Assembly: GCA_016702745.1 (NCBI GenBank)
Contig: JADJDJ010000002.1
Span: 124,001 to 188,000, forward strand
Direction of reading: 5' to 3'
Length of the DNA: 64,000 nucleotides
Source: Chitinophagaceae bacterium
GTDB lineage: Bacteria > Bacteroidota > Bacteroidia > Chitinophagales > Chitinophagaceae
The notes beneath the pieces are model-generated. The model was not told where the DNA came from. It did no database searches and saw nothing but the letters and a program-made list of their open reading frames with translations. How positions within the stretch are numbered: position 1 is the stretch's first letter; each line of letters begins with the position of its first letter. Of this stretch, positions 45,701 through 54,014 are shown in pieces. A program made the position numbers and the translations under genes.

Positions 45701-45897
45701 GCTGCAAGGGTAGCCGCAGCGGTACTGAATCCAAGGTATTTCAGGAAGTCGCGGCGGGGACTTTTTGCATCAATCAGGCCCTTATCATCAAAGCCCTCAA
45801 ATGGCAGTTCTTCCTGGAACTCATCTTTGGTGAGTTTGTGCAGGTTCTCCGGGTCGTTTACTTCTGCGAAATTTTGCCAGTATTTATTTTGGCTCAT
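42721..45897 (-). CDS. actB: Alternative complex III subunit ActB (molybdopterin-like and four-cluster ferredoxin domains)
   Basis: 1058 residues. An internal Tat-like leader (SPRRDFLKYLGFSTAAATLA, ending ASC) lies ~46 residues after the start, as in the 'TAT-variant' ActB group. The large middle region is a molybdopterin-oxidoreductase fold that carries no cofactor in characterised ACIII. The C-terminal part holds four Cys clusters: CNGCGACVVAC, CQHCDNAPCENVCPV, CIGTRYCANNCPY and CSFCVQK with a later CQTACP, expected to hold iron-sulfur clusters. A His/Glu-rich tail ends the protein. It lies between the ActA genes and actC. Confidence 0.94.
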   Translation of the reverse strand: MSQNKYWQNFAEVNDPENLHKLTKDEFQEELPFEGFDDKGLIDAKSPRRDFLKYLGFSTAAATLAASCKVPVRKAIPYANKPENLVPGVAKYYATTYVQDGDIVPVVAKVRDGRPIKIEGNELYAATGGGTSARAQASVLDLYDMYRTKFPLHKGKEKFEEVPTFEQFDKLVGDAMKAAGGSVVLLTSTVVSPSTKDIISKFPGLKHVQYDAVSYSGMLLANEASGFGKRLPSYKFDAAKVIVSLGADFLGTWLSPVEFARAYAKGRKIDEKNPSMSKHYQFESFLSMTGSNADERFTHRPSETASVALELLNAISGTAGAALSGKLAEGIKKAAADLNAHKGAALVVSGSNDKNVQVIVNAINNAIGAYGTTVDWGSAVNYRQGIDSEFEQLIADMEAGTVGTLMVQGANPAYTYYNADKFKAALKKVKVSVSFNEKMDETTELCEYVLPTHHYLESWGDAEPCAGCTSFIQPTIYPLFKTRPYQTSLLKWSGNDKDYETFFKEFWTTKLGSEDAFNKALQDGVKEDAPPAISAGSYSGAAVAEATTAIAGYKKAAGAEVVLYQKVSIGTGAQAGNPWLQELPDPVSKATWDNYAIISIKKAGELGIKLDMDYEYYPHKPTIELNVGGKKVEIPVLVFPGMNDDTIAVAVGYGRNEALGVTAAGVGQNAYPFAAFNGTTYDYHAAGVTATNLHKKYKIAQTQKHNSYEHRKEVVRETTLASFKKNPNVIPEFSQHLQDAFYNKAGGNFRSNATLYPDPNRRQQEIHWGMSIDMNSCNGCGACVVACHAENNVPVVGKSEVLRYHDMHWLRIDRYFVSGEDPNDLKAVVFQPMMCQHCDNAPCENVCPVAATNHSQEGINQMTYNRCIGTRYCANNCPYKVRRFNWADYTGADSFPDNRDQQLVGKLDTVIEQMNNDLTRMVLNPDVTVRSRGVIEKCSFCVQKIQAGKLQAKKENRELKDGDVKSACQTACPTNAIVFGNAVDAESAVAKAQAENKQRTFHVLEQLHVLPNVTYMAKIRNTDEEDHYWGGEHAAAEHGEGKKEEGHMPAATKPEETH

Positions 45898-46068
45898 AGA
45901 CTTTCAAATGTGATAATGTGTGAATGTGATAAATGTGGAAATTGAAAACCCACCTTTAATTTTCACCCATTATCTTTTATTAAAACATTTATAATCCTCT
46001 TTGCATTTTGTGATCACCCATTTCCACTCCCGATAGCTATCGGGACTAACACTCCCACATTCCCACAT
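45898..46068. other. Spacer between actA and actB with a family C palindrome
   Basis: CTCCCGATAGCTATCGGGA (46027-46045) is the same palindrome as in the 207-bp repeats at 12.2-12.9 kb, here as a single copy. The rest is A/T-rich with 'gtgataatgtgtgaatgtga' and its inverted counterpart 'cactcccacattcccacatt'. The operon appears to read through. Confidence 0.6.
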
Positions 46069-46986
46069 TTAATAGTGACATTTCTGACACTCCAATCCTC
46101 CGATATCTGCTACGGTCACACTATCCATTTTACCCTTCTTGATATCATTATGGAATTTCTCGTAAATGCTGTAGAACTGATTACCGGTGCTGTCGGTATA
46201 GTTGAAGTTCACCTTGGTCTGGCGGTGACAGTTCACGCACCAGCCCATGCTGAGTTCGCTAACCTGTTTTACTTCATCCATGGCGGTGATTTCACCATGA
46301 CAGCTCTGGCACTGTACTTTACCGGCTCTTACGTGCTGGGAGTGGTTAAAGTAAACGTGGTCGGGCAGGTTGTGGATTTTCACCCATTCAACGGGTTTTG
46401 CCTTGGCAGGATCCCATTTAGCCGCATTATTCGGGTCAAATCCGGCATATTGGTACAGTTTGGCGATTTCGGCAGTACCATCCACTTCTTTACCATCTTC
46501 ATGGTAGAGTTTGGGTCCTTTTTCGTAAGTCTGGATGGCTTTGTGGCAGTTCATACAAACATTCACAGAAGGAATGGCCGCATGTTTACTGTCCCAGGAA
46601 GAGCCATGGCAATATAAACAGCTGATCTGGTTCAGACCGGCATGTACTTTATGGGAGTAATAGATGGGCTGAATAGGCTGGTAACCTTTTTGACGGCCCA
46701 GACCGATAGCCCCCTTGGTAACATAAAAGCCACCGACCACAAAGAAGAGGAGGGCCAGCATGGCGATATATACTTTATTACGGTAGAAAGGCACGGGTTC
46801 GGGGCGAAGAATCCCTTCCGCATCGTCGCTCATTTTCTTCAGATTGCTGTTTACCTGCATGAGAATCAATGCGATAACAGCCAAAATCAAGGAAATAATC
46901 CCGAAAATAAGGGCGTTTTTGCTGGTAGTCTGTTCGCCACCACCACCATTATCTACAGGTGGTTTAGCTGGCAGCAGCGGCATCAT
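46069..46986 (-). CDS. actA: Alternative complex III subunit ActA, pentaheme cytochrome c part
   Basis: About 300 residues. Two helices (KNALIFGIISLILAVIALILMQV and KVYIAMLALLFFVVGGFYV) precede a multiheme domain with five sites: CLYCH, CMNCH, CQSCH, CVNCH and CQKCH at the very C terminus; the heme-domain motif IYYSHKVHAGLNQISC is typical. ActA takes electrons from ActB. The frame begins inside the end of the cytochrome domain gene at 46964-47338, with no independent start beyond ATGs that translate that gene's codons out of frame. In other Bacteroidota the two parts form one polypeptide, as I recall, so this is probably the 3' piece of a frameshifted gene. Confidence 0.88.
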   Translation of the reverse strand: MMPLLPAKPPVDNGGGGEQTTSKNALIFGIISLILAVIALILMQVNSNLKKMSDDAEGILRPEPVPFYRNKVYIAMLALLFFVVGGFYVTKGAIGLGRQKGYQPIQPIYYSHKVHAGLNQISCLYCHGSSWDSKHAAIPSVNVCMNCHKAIQTYEKGPKLYHEDGKEVDGTAEIAKLYQYAGFDPNNAAKWDPAKAKPVEWVKIHNLPDHVYFNHSQHVRAGKVQCQSCHGEITAMDEVKQVSELSMGWCVNCHRQTKVNFNYTDSTGNQFYSIYEKFHNDIKKGKMDSVTVADIGGLECQKCHY

Positions 46987-47338
46987 TAATATAGGCCACG
47001 ATATCATCCACATCTTTCAGCTTGATATCGGCAAAACCGAGCATCATGCTTCCGTACTCGGCCTTCAAACCCTGGGTATATGGATCGGTAGCCATATAAG
47101 CCGCAGGGTTATTGATCCATTTCAGGAGCTCATTGTGGTCTGCCCATTTGTGACGACTTTCCAGTCCTGCCAATGCAGGACCAGCCAGCTTTTTATTAAT
47201 ATTATGGCAACTGGCACATTTGCCCATGAATAATGTTTTGCCTGCGGCGATATCGCCAGCCCAAACATTCATTCCAAAAGCAATAAAAAAAGAAAACACT
47301 AAGGTCAGTCGCCGTCCGGATGGTTTACAAGGAATCAT
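46964..47338 (-). CDS. actA: N-terminal cytochrome c domain of ActA (split from the pentaheme part)
   Basis: About 124 residues from ATG 47338: signal peptide (RRLTLVFSFFIAFGMNVWAG), then a class I cytochrome c domain GKTLFMGKCASCHNINKKLAGPALAGL, helix HKWADHNELLKWINNPAAYM and distal Met in YGSMMLGFADIKLKDVDDIVAYI. The frame stops at 46964 after NDAAAAS, where the other frame continues KPPVDNGGGG. A change of frame by one base near 46965-46985 would fuse the two into a six-heme ActA of about 420 residues. This break looks like an inserted base, unlike the deletions elsewhere in the window. Confidence 0.82.
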   Translation of the reverse strand: MIPCKPSGRRLTLVFSFFIAFGMNVWAGDIAAGKTLFMGKCASCHNINKKLAGPALAGLESRHKWADHNELLKWINNPAAYMATDPYTQGLKAEYGSMMLGFADIKLKDVDDIVAYINDAAAAS

Positions 47339-47386
47339 AGAAGAAGTTGATTCTAAAAATTGTGGATAAAATCCATTAACCAGCCG

Positions 47387-47420
47387 CAAAAGTAAGTCAG
47401 GAAGGCTATAAAAACACAAA
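47387..47420 (-). promoter_or_regulatory. Candidate promoter of the ACIII-oxidase operon
   Basis: On the minus strand TTTG (47420-47417) is followed 22 bp later by TACTTTTG (47394-47387), about 50 bp before the ActA start at 47338. The 15-kb unit from 47338 to 32440 has no other obvious promoter or terminator. Confidence 0.5.
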
Positions 47421-47600
47421 GGCTTTAACTTTTTTTTGATCCGCTACCAGCCTGCGTTTCAGCGGATTTAGGCCCTCAGAAACCCGACCCTTCCACCTGT
47501 TTGTCATAAACTGGTAAAGCCTGTCAATTTCTTCAACGAAAAGAAAGGAATCGCATCGGGGTGACTATTTTTTTCTGACTTTTGCCGCCATTCATCGCCC

Positions 47601-47891
47601 ATGTTTGAACGACTACAAAAAAAATGGAAGGTCAGCGGCTGGCAACTGGCCCTGATTCTCTGCACATTCGCCATCGGCGGCAGCCTGACCGGATTTGTAG
47701 GGAAAAAGATCATGAATGCGCTTTCGATCCAGCAGGACTGGCTTTGGGCGATCTGTTATTTCCTGCTCATTACCCTGCTTTGGCCCCTGGCGGTGCTGTT
47801 GATCAGCATTCCTTTTGGCCAGTTTCGATTTTTCAGCCGGTACATAAGGAAGATTGGAGCTAAGTTAGGAGTTGGGAGGAGGGAGGATTGA
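47601..47891 (+). CDS. Small two-helix membrane protein (possible DUF6787)
   Basis: 96 residues. FERLQKKWKVSGWQLALILCTFAIGGSLTGFVGKKIM is followed by a second helix WAICYFLLITLLWPLAVLLISIPFGQFRFF and a basic tail. The pattern KWKV...QLxLILxTFAxGGSLxG looks like a Bacteroidota-specific family I recall as DUF6787; the assignment is from memory. It is divergent from the ACIII operon and 73 bp before purN on the same strand. The 3' end runs into 'gagtcgggag' simple repeats. Confidence 0.7.
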   Translation: MFERLQKKWKVSGWQLALILCTFAIGGSLTGFVGKKIMNALSIQQDWLWAICYFLLITLLWPLAVLLISIPFGQFRFFSRYIRKIGAKLGVGRRED

Positions 47892-47945
47892 GTCGGGAGG
47901 AAGGAGTCAAGAGTCGAGAGTCGGGAGTCGGGAGTAAGGAAGTGG
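47884..47945. repeat. Short degenerate 'gagtcgggag' repeat
   Basis: The motif 'gagtcgggag' or close variants recurs about six times in 60 bp between the small membrane protein and purN. Confidence 0.6.
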
Positions 47946-47964
47946 TACACTATTAAATATCGTT

Positions 47965-48531
47965 ATGACCAGGATCGCCATATTCGCCTCGGGTGCCGGC
48001 AGCAATGCACAAAAAATCATTGACCATTTCCGTGATTCAGATCAGGTCAGGGTTTCACTGGTGGTCTGTAATAAACCCGGAGCAGGTGTGTTACGAATTG
48101 CCGATAACGAAGGCATCCCTTCACTTGTCATTGAGAAAGAAAAGTTTTTTCGGGACAATGCTTACACGGATGAGCTACAAGAGGCAGGAATCGATTTCAT
48201 TATACTGGCCGGTTTTCTCTGGAAAATTCCGGTTGACCTGATCCGCGCCTATCCCGGAAAAATCATCAATATCCATCCGGCTCTTTTACCGGCTTATGGC
48301 GGAAAGGGGATGTATGGAAATCATGTTCATCAGGCCGTGATTGATCATCATGAAAAGGAAAGCGGGATTACCATTCATTATGTAGATGAACAGTATGACC
48401 ATGGCGATATCATCTTTCAGGCCAAATCCCCCGTACTGGCATCCGATACAGCTGATACCCTGGCCAGTCGCATCCATCAACTGGAACACCAGCATTACCC
48501 GGCTGTAATTGAGCAATTATTACAGATTTAA
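47965..48531 (+). CDS. purN: Phosphoribosylglycinamide formyltransferase
   Basis: 188 residues. PurN transfers formyl from 10-formyltetrahydrofolate to GAR in purine synthesis. IAIFASGAGSNAQKII (phosphate loop), LAGFLWKIP, IINIHPALLPAYGGKGMYG (catalytic Asn/His) and GITIHYVDEQYDHGDIIFQ (catalytic Asp) are all present. It is monocistronic by spacing. Confidence 0.95.
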   Translation: MTRIAIFASGAGSNAQKIIDHFRDSDQVRVSLVVCNKPGAGVLRIADNEGIPSLVIEKEKFFRDNAYTDELQEAGIDFIILAGFLWKIPVDLIRAYPGKIINIHPALLPAYGGKGMYGNHVHQAVIDHHEKESGITIHYVDEQYDHGDIIFQAKSPVLASDTADTLASRIHQLEHQHYPAVIEQLLQI

Positions 48532-48534
48532 TAT

Positions 48535-48660
48535 CATGTAACCCCCTCCTCCGCTAAAGCTTCGGAGGGCGAAGCAATACCCAATTCCTAATTCCACTCT
48601 TTCGACAAGGCTACGGCGTGCGAAGCAATATCTTAATATCTCAATATCTAAATATCGCTC
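48535..48660. repeat. Short palindromic repeat unit after purN
   Basis: CCTCCG-ctaaagctt-CGGAGG (48546-48567) forms a stem-loop and is followed by 'gcgaagcaata' twice (48569, 48619) and 'atatctcaatatctaaatat'. It may serve as a terminator for purN, but there is no T-run. Confidence 0.45.
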
Positions 48661-48696
48661 CCGTATTAACCAACTCTTTGCAATTTCTTTTGTTAC

Positions 48697-49467
48697 TTGC
48701 CGGTTCAATTGAGGCTCCGATCCACCATACTACTGCTGCTTGGCTTCTTCCTGTTCAGTGCTGACCTGGATGCGCAGTTATATAAGGTAAGGGGAACGGT
48801 TTACGACAGTTCGCAACATTATCCACTGGAAGCGGTAAGTGTGATCAGTACTTCGGGCCGGGGAACCGTAACAAACAGTGATGGGGTTTACGAGATAGAT
48901 GTATCGGCCACCGATTCGATCTTTTTCAGCTATCTGGGCAAGCCCACGATGAAGTTTCCGATTGCTACGATACAGAATATCCTTCAGTTCAATATTTCAT
49001 TGCATGTATCTATTCCTACTTTAAAAGAAGTAAAGATCAGGCCCCGTAATTACAGGCAGGATTCGATACAGAACCGGGAGGATTATGCCAAAGTTTTCAA
49101 TTACCAGAAACCCAAACTAAAGACCGTTGCCCCCCAATATGGTGCCGGGGTAGGTTTTGATCTGGATGAAATTGTGAACATGTTCCGCTTTAAACGTAAC
49201 CGGAGTATTGCCAATTTCCAGAAAAGGTTATTACAGCAGGAAGAAGATAAATTTATTGACTACCGGTTCAGCAAATCGCTGGTTCGCCGGTTGACCCTGC
49301 TGACCGGAAATGAACTGGACAGTTTTATGCGTTTGTACCGCCCTTCTTATACATTTACCAAATTCGCCAACGATTACGATTTTCAGGCCTATATCAAACA
49401 GGCGTATCTCCGTTATGAAAACGGTCTTCCCCCGCTTCCATTTATTAAATATGAAGAAGAGGACTAA
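48697..49467 (+). CDS. CarboxypepD_reg-like domain protein, secreted
   Basis: 256 residues. A signal peptide (STILLLLGFFLFSADLDAQ) precedes a carboxypeptidase-regulatory-like domain: YKVRGTVYDSSQHYPLEAVSVISTSGRGTVTNSDGVYEIDV and SIFFSYLG. After residue ~110 the protein is basic and helical (LKEVKIRPRNYRQDSIQNREDYAKVFNY), a pattern seen in many Bacteroidota relatives of TonB-receptor plug extensions without the barrel. No ATG exists; the candidates are TTG at 48697 or 48709. The role is unknown. Confidence 0.75.
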   Translation: MPVQLRLRSTILLLLGFFLFSADLDAQLYKVRGTVYDSSQHYPLEAVSVISTSGRGTVTNSDGVYEIDVSATDSIFFSYLGKPTMKFPIATIQNILQFNISLHVSIPTLKEVKIRPRNYRQDSIQNREDYAKVFNYQKPKLKTVAPQYGAGVGFDLDEIVNMFRFKRNRSIANFQKRLLQQEEDKFIDYRFSKSLVRRLTLLTGNELDSFMRLYRPSYTFTKFANDYDFQAYIKQAYLRYENGLPPLPFIKYEEED

Positions 49468-49568
49468 TTGTAGCGGGCTTCAATTCAAAAAATAAGGCTA
49501 AATTACTGCACATTATTTCGCGCCCTGCGGACAACTCGTTTTTTCAGCTAACCACCAAACCAACAAGT

Positions 49569-51095
49569 ATGAAAAGAAGCTTGATCGTCCTGCTATGCTT
49601 TTTATTTTTTAGCCAGATCAAGGCGCAAACTGATTCCCTTCCAAGTTTTATAAAAGACAGTCTGGATATTTATGTTAACCGCGCTTTGCAGCAATGGCAG
49701 ATCCCGGGTGCTGCGGTCTGTGTAGTGAAAAACGGAAAAGTAGTTGTGATGAAGGGTTATGGCGTAAGGGAAGCTGGCAGTAACAATGCAGTGGACGAAA
49801 ACACCCTTTTCATGATCGGCAGCAACAGCAAGGCATTCACCGCAACTGCCGTGGCCATGCTGGATGCAGAAAAGAAATTATCTCTGGATGATAAAGTACA
49901 AAAATGGCTTCCTTCTTTCAAACTCTATGATCCCTGGGTGGCGAAAGAAGCCAATCTGCGCGATCTGCTTTGTCACCGGTTGGGTTTTGAAACCTTCCAG
50001 GGCGATTTCATGTTTTTCGATTCTGATTTAAGTGCTGCAGAAGTATTCGAACGTTTTGCCAAAGTAAAACCGCTGTATGGATTTCGCAGCAAATGGGGTT
50101 ATACCAATGCAGCATTTGGCGTGGCCGGTGAAGTAATTCATCAAGTGAGTGGTAAAACCTGGGGCGATTTTATCAAAGAAAGAATATTTCAACCCCTGGG
50201 CATGAACAATAGTCTGGCCCTTTCCAAAGAAATTCACAATGCAACAAATAAAGCCAGTGCCCATACGGTTGTAATGGGAGCGCTTCGCAGGATTCCCTAT
50301 GGCAATATTGACAATATTGCTCCTGCAGGCAGTATATCTTCTTCCGTACAGGATATGAGTAAATGGGTAATGGCCCTGCTGGACAATGGGAAACTGAATG
50401 GAAAAGAAATCATTCCGGCATCAGCTATTCAGCAAACCCGGATACCGCACTCGATCATGGGTAATGGCGGGCACATGTTTAATAAAGCGCATTTTTCATT
50501 GTACGGATTGGGATGGTTCATGGAAGAATATGCCGGTCGCAAAATTGTGGCGCATACCGGAGGAGTGAATGGCTTTGTCACCAGTGTCTGTCTGATCCCG
50601 GAAGAAAAACTGGGGATCGTGGTATTGACTAATACCGATGCGAATAATTTATTTGAAGCCCTGCGCAATGAAATACAGGATGCCTTTCTGCATTTACCTT
50701 ATCGCAATTACAGCCAGGTGTTTCTGCAATACATGCAGACAGATGAGAAAGAAAAAAGCAGTCAGCACAAAGCTATCCGCGACAGCATTGCCCTGAACCC
50801 CAAAACCACATTACCACTTACCGCCTATGCCGGTGAATACGAGCATTCCATTTATGGTAAAATGAATATGACGATTGAAGCGGGCAAACTGATCATGCGT
50901 TTTGAACACCATCAGGGCCGTTATGGTACGCTGGAACCATTGGGAGGGAACCGTTTTTTCTGTACTTACAGTGATCCGTTGTATGGCATGAAGAAGCTGG
51001 AATTTGAAACAGCAGACAATAAAGTAAAATCCATTACGGTGAGAGTGGCCGACTTTGTGGAGTTTACTCCTTATGAATTCATCAAAATAAAATAA
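49569..51095 (+). CDS. Serine hydrolase, class C beta-lactamase-like
   Basis: 508 residues. Signal peptide ending IKAQ; then the penicillin-binding-protein-like fold with SNSK (Ser85/Lys88), YTN (Tyr178/Asn180) and HTGG as the third motif. GAAVCVVKNGKVVVMKGYGVRE is the typical N-terminal strand. A C-terminal DUF3471-like beta domain begins near residue 415 (LTAYAGEYEHSIYGKMNMTIE). Such proteins are mostly D-aminopeptidases or esterases and not resistance enzymes. It is 4 bp upstream of the membrane dipeptidase gene, so the pair is an operon likely to process peptides. Confidence 0.9.
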   Translation: MKRSLIVLLCFLFFSQIKAQTDSLPSFIKDSLDIYVNRALQQWQIPGAAVCVVKNGKVVVMKGYGVREAGSNNAVDENTLFMIGSNSKAFTATAVAMLDAEKKLSLDDKVQKWLPSFKLYDPWVAKEANLRDLLCHRLGFETFQGDFMFFDSDLSAAEVFERFAKVKPLYGFRSKWGYTNAAFGVAGEVIHQVSGKTWGDFIKERIFQPLGMNNSLALSKEIHNATNKASAHTVVMGALRRIPYGNIDNIAPAGSISSSVQDMSKWVMALLDNGKLNGKEIIPASAIQQTRIPHSIMGNGGHMFNKAHFSLYGLGWFMEEYAGRKIVAHTGGVNGFVTSVCLIPEEKLGIVVLTNTDANNLFEALRNEIQDAFLHLPYRNYSQVFLQYMQTDEKEKSSQHKAIRDSIALNPKTTLPLTAYAGEYEHSIYGKMNMTIEAGKLIMRFEHHQGRYGTLEPLGGNRFFCTYSDPLYGMKKLEFETADNKVKSITVRVADFVEFTPYEFIKIK

Positions 51096-51099
51096 GAAC

Positions 51100-52278
51100 A
51101 TGTTTCATCGGCGGCTCTTTTTAGCTATCACAGGTATTGTGTGTACGCTTGTGATCAATGCCCAGCAGGGTAAAAAAATTCATTTCGGTTCTATACTGAT
51201 CGACACCCACAATGATATTCCAAGTACGGCCATTGATGAAGGAGTGAGTTTTGATCAGTCGCTCAAAAACAAAACCCATTCCGATTTACAAAGAATGCTG
51301 GCCGGTGGAGTGGATGCGCAGTTCTTTTCGATCTGGTGCGATGGCAATAAAAAAAATCCGAATGCCTGGGCCTGGCGGGAGATTGATACAGTAATAGCCT
51401 GGGCCCGTCGCAATCCCCAACAAATGGTGATGGCAACTTCGGTAAAAGAGATCCGGAAAGCAGCGCGACGCGGTCAGCTGGCCAGTCTGCTGGGTGTGGA
51501 GGGCGGACACATGATTGAAGATGACATGAGCAAACTGATTGACTTTCATAAGGGCGGTGTTCGTTATATGACCCTTACCTGGAATAATTCAACATCCTGG
51601 GCTACTTCTGCATTTGATGAAGAGACCAAAAAGGATTCATTGAAACATAAAGGACTGACTGAATTCGGCAAATCCGTAGTAAAGATGATGAACCAGCTGG
51701 GGATGCTGGTAGACCTGAGTCATGTGGGTGAACAAACTTTCTGGGATGTGATGAAGATCGTAAACAAACCCGTACTGGTATCCCATAGTTGTGTGCATGC
51801 ATTATGTCCGCACCGCCGCAACTTAAAGGATGAACAAATTAAGGCCATAGCCCAAAACGGAGGCGTGATCCACCTGAATTTTTACAGTGGATTTGTGGAT
51901 CCTGCCTTTGAAGCACGGAGTGATGCTTTTACAGCCAAACATAAAATTGAGATGGACTCTCTGCTGAAAATTAATCCGGAGCCATATTTCATGCAGGTGT
52001 ACTTATTTAATAAATACCCGGATGAGGTAAAGGCCCTGCGGCCACCGATGAGTATGTTGCTCGATCATCTGGATTATATCGTAAAAATTGCGGGTGTTGA
52101 TCATGTGGGCCTGGGCAGTGATTTTGACGGGGTGAATTCATTACCCGAGGGATTGAACGGGGTGGAGGACTTTCCAAAAATTACAGATGAGCTGATCAAA
52201 AGAGGGTATAGCAAAAAAGACATACAAAAAATACTGGGTGGTAATTTCCTGAGGATTTTTGCCGCCAATGGAAACTAA
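51100..52278 (+). CDS. Membrane dipeptidase (peptidase family M19)
   Basis: 392 residues. Renal-dipeptidase family, binuclear zinc: ILIDTHNDIPS (His37/Asp39), SLLGVEGGHMIEDD (bridging Glu), LVDLSHVGEQTF and VLVSHSCVHALCPHRRN (metal His residues), and VDHVGLGSDFDGV (active-site Asp). A signal peptide-like N terminus (RRLFLAITGIVCTLVINAQQ) suggests periplasmic location. It follows the serine hydrolase with a 4-bp gap. Confidence 0.94.
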   Translation: MFHRRLFLAITGIVCTLVINAQQGKKIHFGSILIDTHNDIPSTAIDEGVSFDQSLKNKTHSDLQRMLAGGVDAQFFSIWCDGNKKNPNAWAWREIDTVIAWARRNPQQMVMATSVKEIRKAARRGQLASLLGVEGGHMIEDDMSKLIDFHKGGVRYMTLTWNNSTSWATSAFDEETKKDSLKHKGLTEFGKSVVKMMNQLGMLVDLSHVGEQTFWDVMKIVNKPVLVSHSCVHALCPHRRNLKDEQIKAIAQNGGVIHLNFYSGFVDPAFEARSDAFTAKHKIEMDSLLKINPEPYFMQVYLFNKYPDEVKALRPPMSMLLDHLDYIVKIAGVDHVGLGSDFDGVNSLPEGLNGVEDFPKITDELIKRGYSKKDIQKILGGNFLRIFAANGN

Positions 52279-53220
52279 GCAAAAGGCAGTGCCGATCGCA
52301 CGCTGTCTTTACACCGGACTAAAGTCCGCTGTTACAAAATAAAAACCGAGCCGATGGCTCTGCCTTATGACAAACTAAGAAAGTAAACTTTATGAAAGTA
52401 CGGGCCAATGTAGCCAAAAAGAAAGGTTCGAAGGCCGGACATTTTCCGGTACTTCCCGATCCCTTGCAGCAACGCAGAGGCGTAGCCTCGGGTTTATTTT
52501 ATAACAACGGGTTTCAACCCGTTGTATGTAAACAAGTGTAGTATGACTGGTTCTTTTGAGATGAGCCGTGCCGATGGTACTCTGTCTTTACACCGGACTA
52601 TAGTCCGCTGTTACAAAATAAAATCCGAGCCGATGGCTCTGCCTTTTGTCAAACTAAGAAAGTAAGCTTTTTGAATGTACAGGTTCATATGTAGCCGAAA
52701 GAATCATCCGCATGGCGGACATTTTTCCGGTACTTTCCAATCTTGTGCAGCAACGCAGAGGCGTAGCCTCGGGTTCATCTTGTAACAACGGGTTTCAACC
52801 CGTTGTATGTAAACAAGTGTAGTATGACTGGTTCTTTTGAGATGAGCCGTGCCGATGGTACTCTGTCTTTACACCGGACTATAGTCCGCTGTTACAAAAT
52901 AAAATCCGAGCCGATGGCTCTGCCTTTTGTCAAACTAAGAAAGTAAGCTTTATGAAAGTACGGGCCAATGTAGCCAAAAAGAAAGGTTCGAAGGCCGGAC
53001 ATTTTCCGGTACTTCCCGATCCCTTGCAGCAACGCAGAGGCGTAGCCTCGGGTTTATTTTATAACAACGGGTTTCAACCCGTTGCAAGTAAAAAAAGAGG
53101 CGACGGACAGAAGTCAAGCTAAAAGCATCAAAGTTCTTTACACCGGACTAAAGTCCGGTGTTACAAAATAAAAACCGAGCCGAAGGCTCTGACAACTGAT
53201 AAATAAGTAATGTAAACCTA
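52279..53220. repeat. ~280-bp tandem repeat block, family D, left flank of the paralog array
   Basis: 'tttacaccggact' recurs at 52308, 52587, 52868 and 53137 (periods 279, 281, 269). Each unit holds several small inverted repeats: 'caccggactaaagtccg', 'ccgagccgatggctctg', 'gaggcgtagcctcgg' and 'aacgggtttcaacccgtt'. The units alternate between two sequence types. No protein frame is conserved. The same family follows the array at 60241-61030. Confidence 0.85.
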
Positions 53221-54006
53221 ATGGAAGTACACCACCACGCACATTCCCATGGCAAAAAAACCTGGAAGGCCTATTTCTGGGAGTTCCTCATGCTTTTTCT
53301 GGCCGTGTTCTGTGGTTTCCTGGCTGAATACCAGCTGGAGCATAAGATTGAGAAGGACCGTGAAAAGCAGTTTATGAAAACGATGGCCGAGGATTTAAAT
53401 ACAGACACTTCGCGGTTAAATCGTTTGATCAAACTCAGAAAAGACAGGATCCGGGATCTGGATACGCTTTTTGAACTGATTGCCACCGACGAATACTTAG
53501 CGAAGGGGAAAAAGGTTTATGACCTGTATGAATTTCCTTATTGGGATATTTTGCGATTCTTCCCTTCCGACAGAACCATGCAACAACTGAAAAACGGTGG
53601 AAACCTGCGGCTGATTCATAAGAAAAACGTATCCAATGCACTGATCAATTATGATGTTACTGTCCGAAATTATAAAGAATACGAACCGCTGCAGGTGGAA
53701 TTGTCCAACCAGATCAATCAGCACCTGGAAAAATTGCTGGACCCCGTCATCCTCGAAAAATCCAAAAGGGCATTTGAGGATCAACAACTCTCGGCGGATA
53801 CAATTCTTACCGGAAGATTAACCAACAGGGAATTTCCGAATCTTATTACCATGTCAACACTGACTCCCGCCGATAAAAAAATATTTTTAAAATACCTTGA
53901 CCAGGTGAAAACACTTTATCTGCAGTTAATGCGGGATCATATGCTGGTAAAGAAACGGGCTACGGAAACACTGCAACTGGTCATAAGCGAATACAATATA
54001 AAATAA
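53221..54006 (+). CDS. Paralog 1 of 9: single-pass membrane protein with HxHxH tail
   Basis: 261 residues, first gene of the array. The cytosolic tail MEVHHHAHSHGKK differs from the others by SHGKKTWKA in place of TARKKWTHY. One helix follows (about 17-35, YFWEFLMLFLAVFCGFLAE), then EYQLEHKIEKDRE and a helical domain: EDLNTDTSRLNRLI; a core segment SDRTMQQLKNGGNLRLIHK; a C-terminal ISEYNIK. Positive charges before the helix predict the long domain outside the cytoplasm. The order of segments and the core motif recall DUF6090 of Bacteroidota, though I cannot confirm membership. Function unknown. Family-wide features are described in the findings. Confidence 0.8.
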   Translation: MEVHHHAHSHGKKTWKAYFWEFLMLFLAVFCGFLAEYQLEHKIEKDREKQFMKTMAEDLNTDTSRLNRLIKLRKDRIRDLDTLFELIATDEYLAKGKKVYDLYEFPYWDILRFFPSDRTMQQLKNGGNLRLIHKKNVSNALINYDVTVRNYKEYEPLQVELSNQINQHLEKLLDPVILEKSKRAFEDQQLSADTILTGRLTNREFPNLITMSTLTPADKKIFLKYLDQVKTLYLQLMRDHMLVKKRATETLQLVISEYNIK

Positions 54007-54014
54007 TCCAAAGT

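Noticed and set aside
35537..47013. Many long open frames on the plus strand opposite the respiratory operon
   Set aside because: They mirror well-identified minus-strand genes, have no family motifs and vary in frame; they are antisense by-products.
49569..51095. Beta-lactamase-like gene as antibiotic resistance
   Set aside because: Fold motifs are shared by esterases and D-aminopeptidases; the DUF3471-like C terminus and the adjacent dipeptidase suggest a peptidase or esterase.
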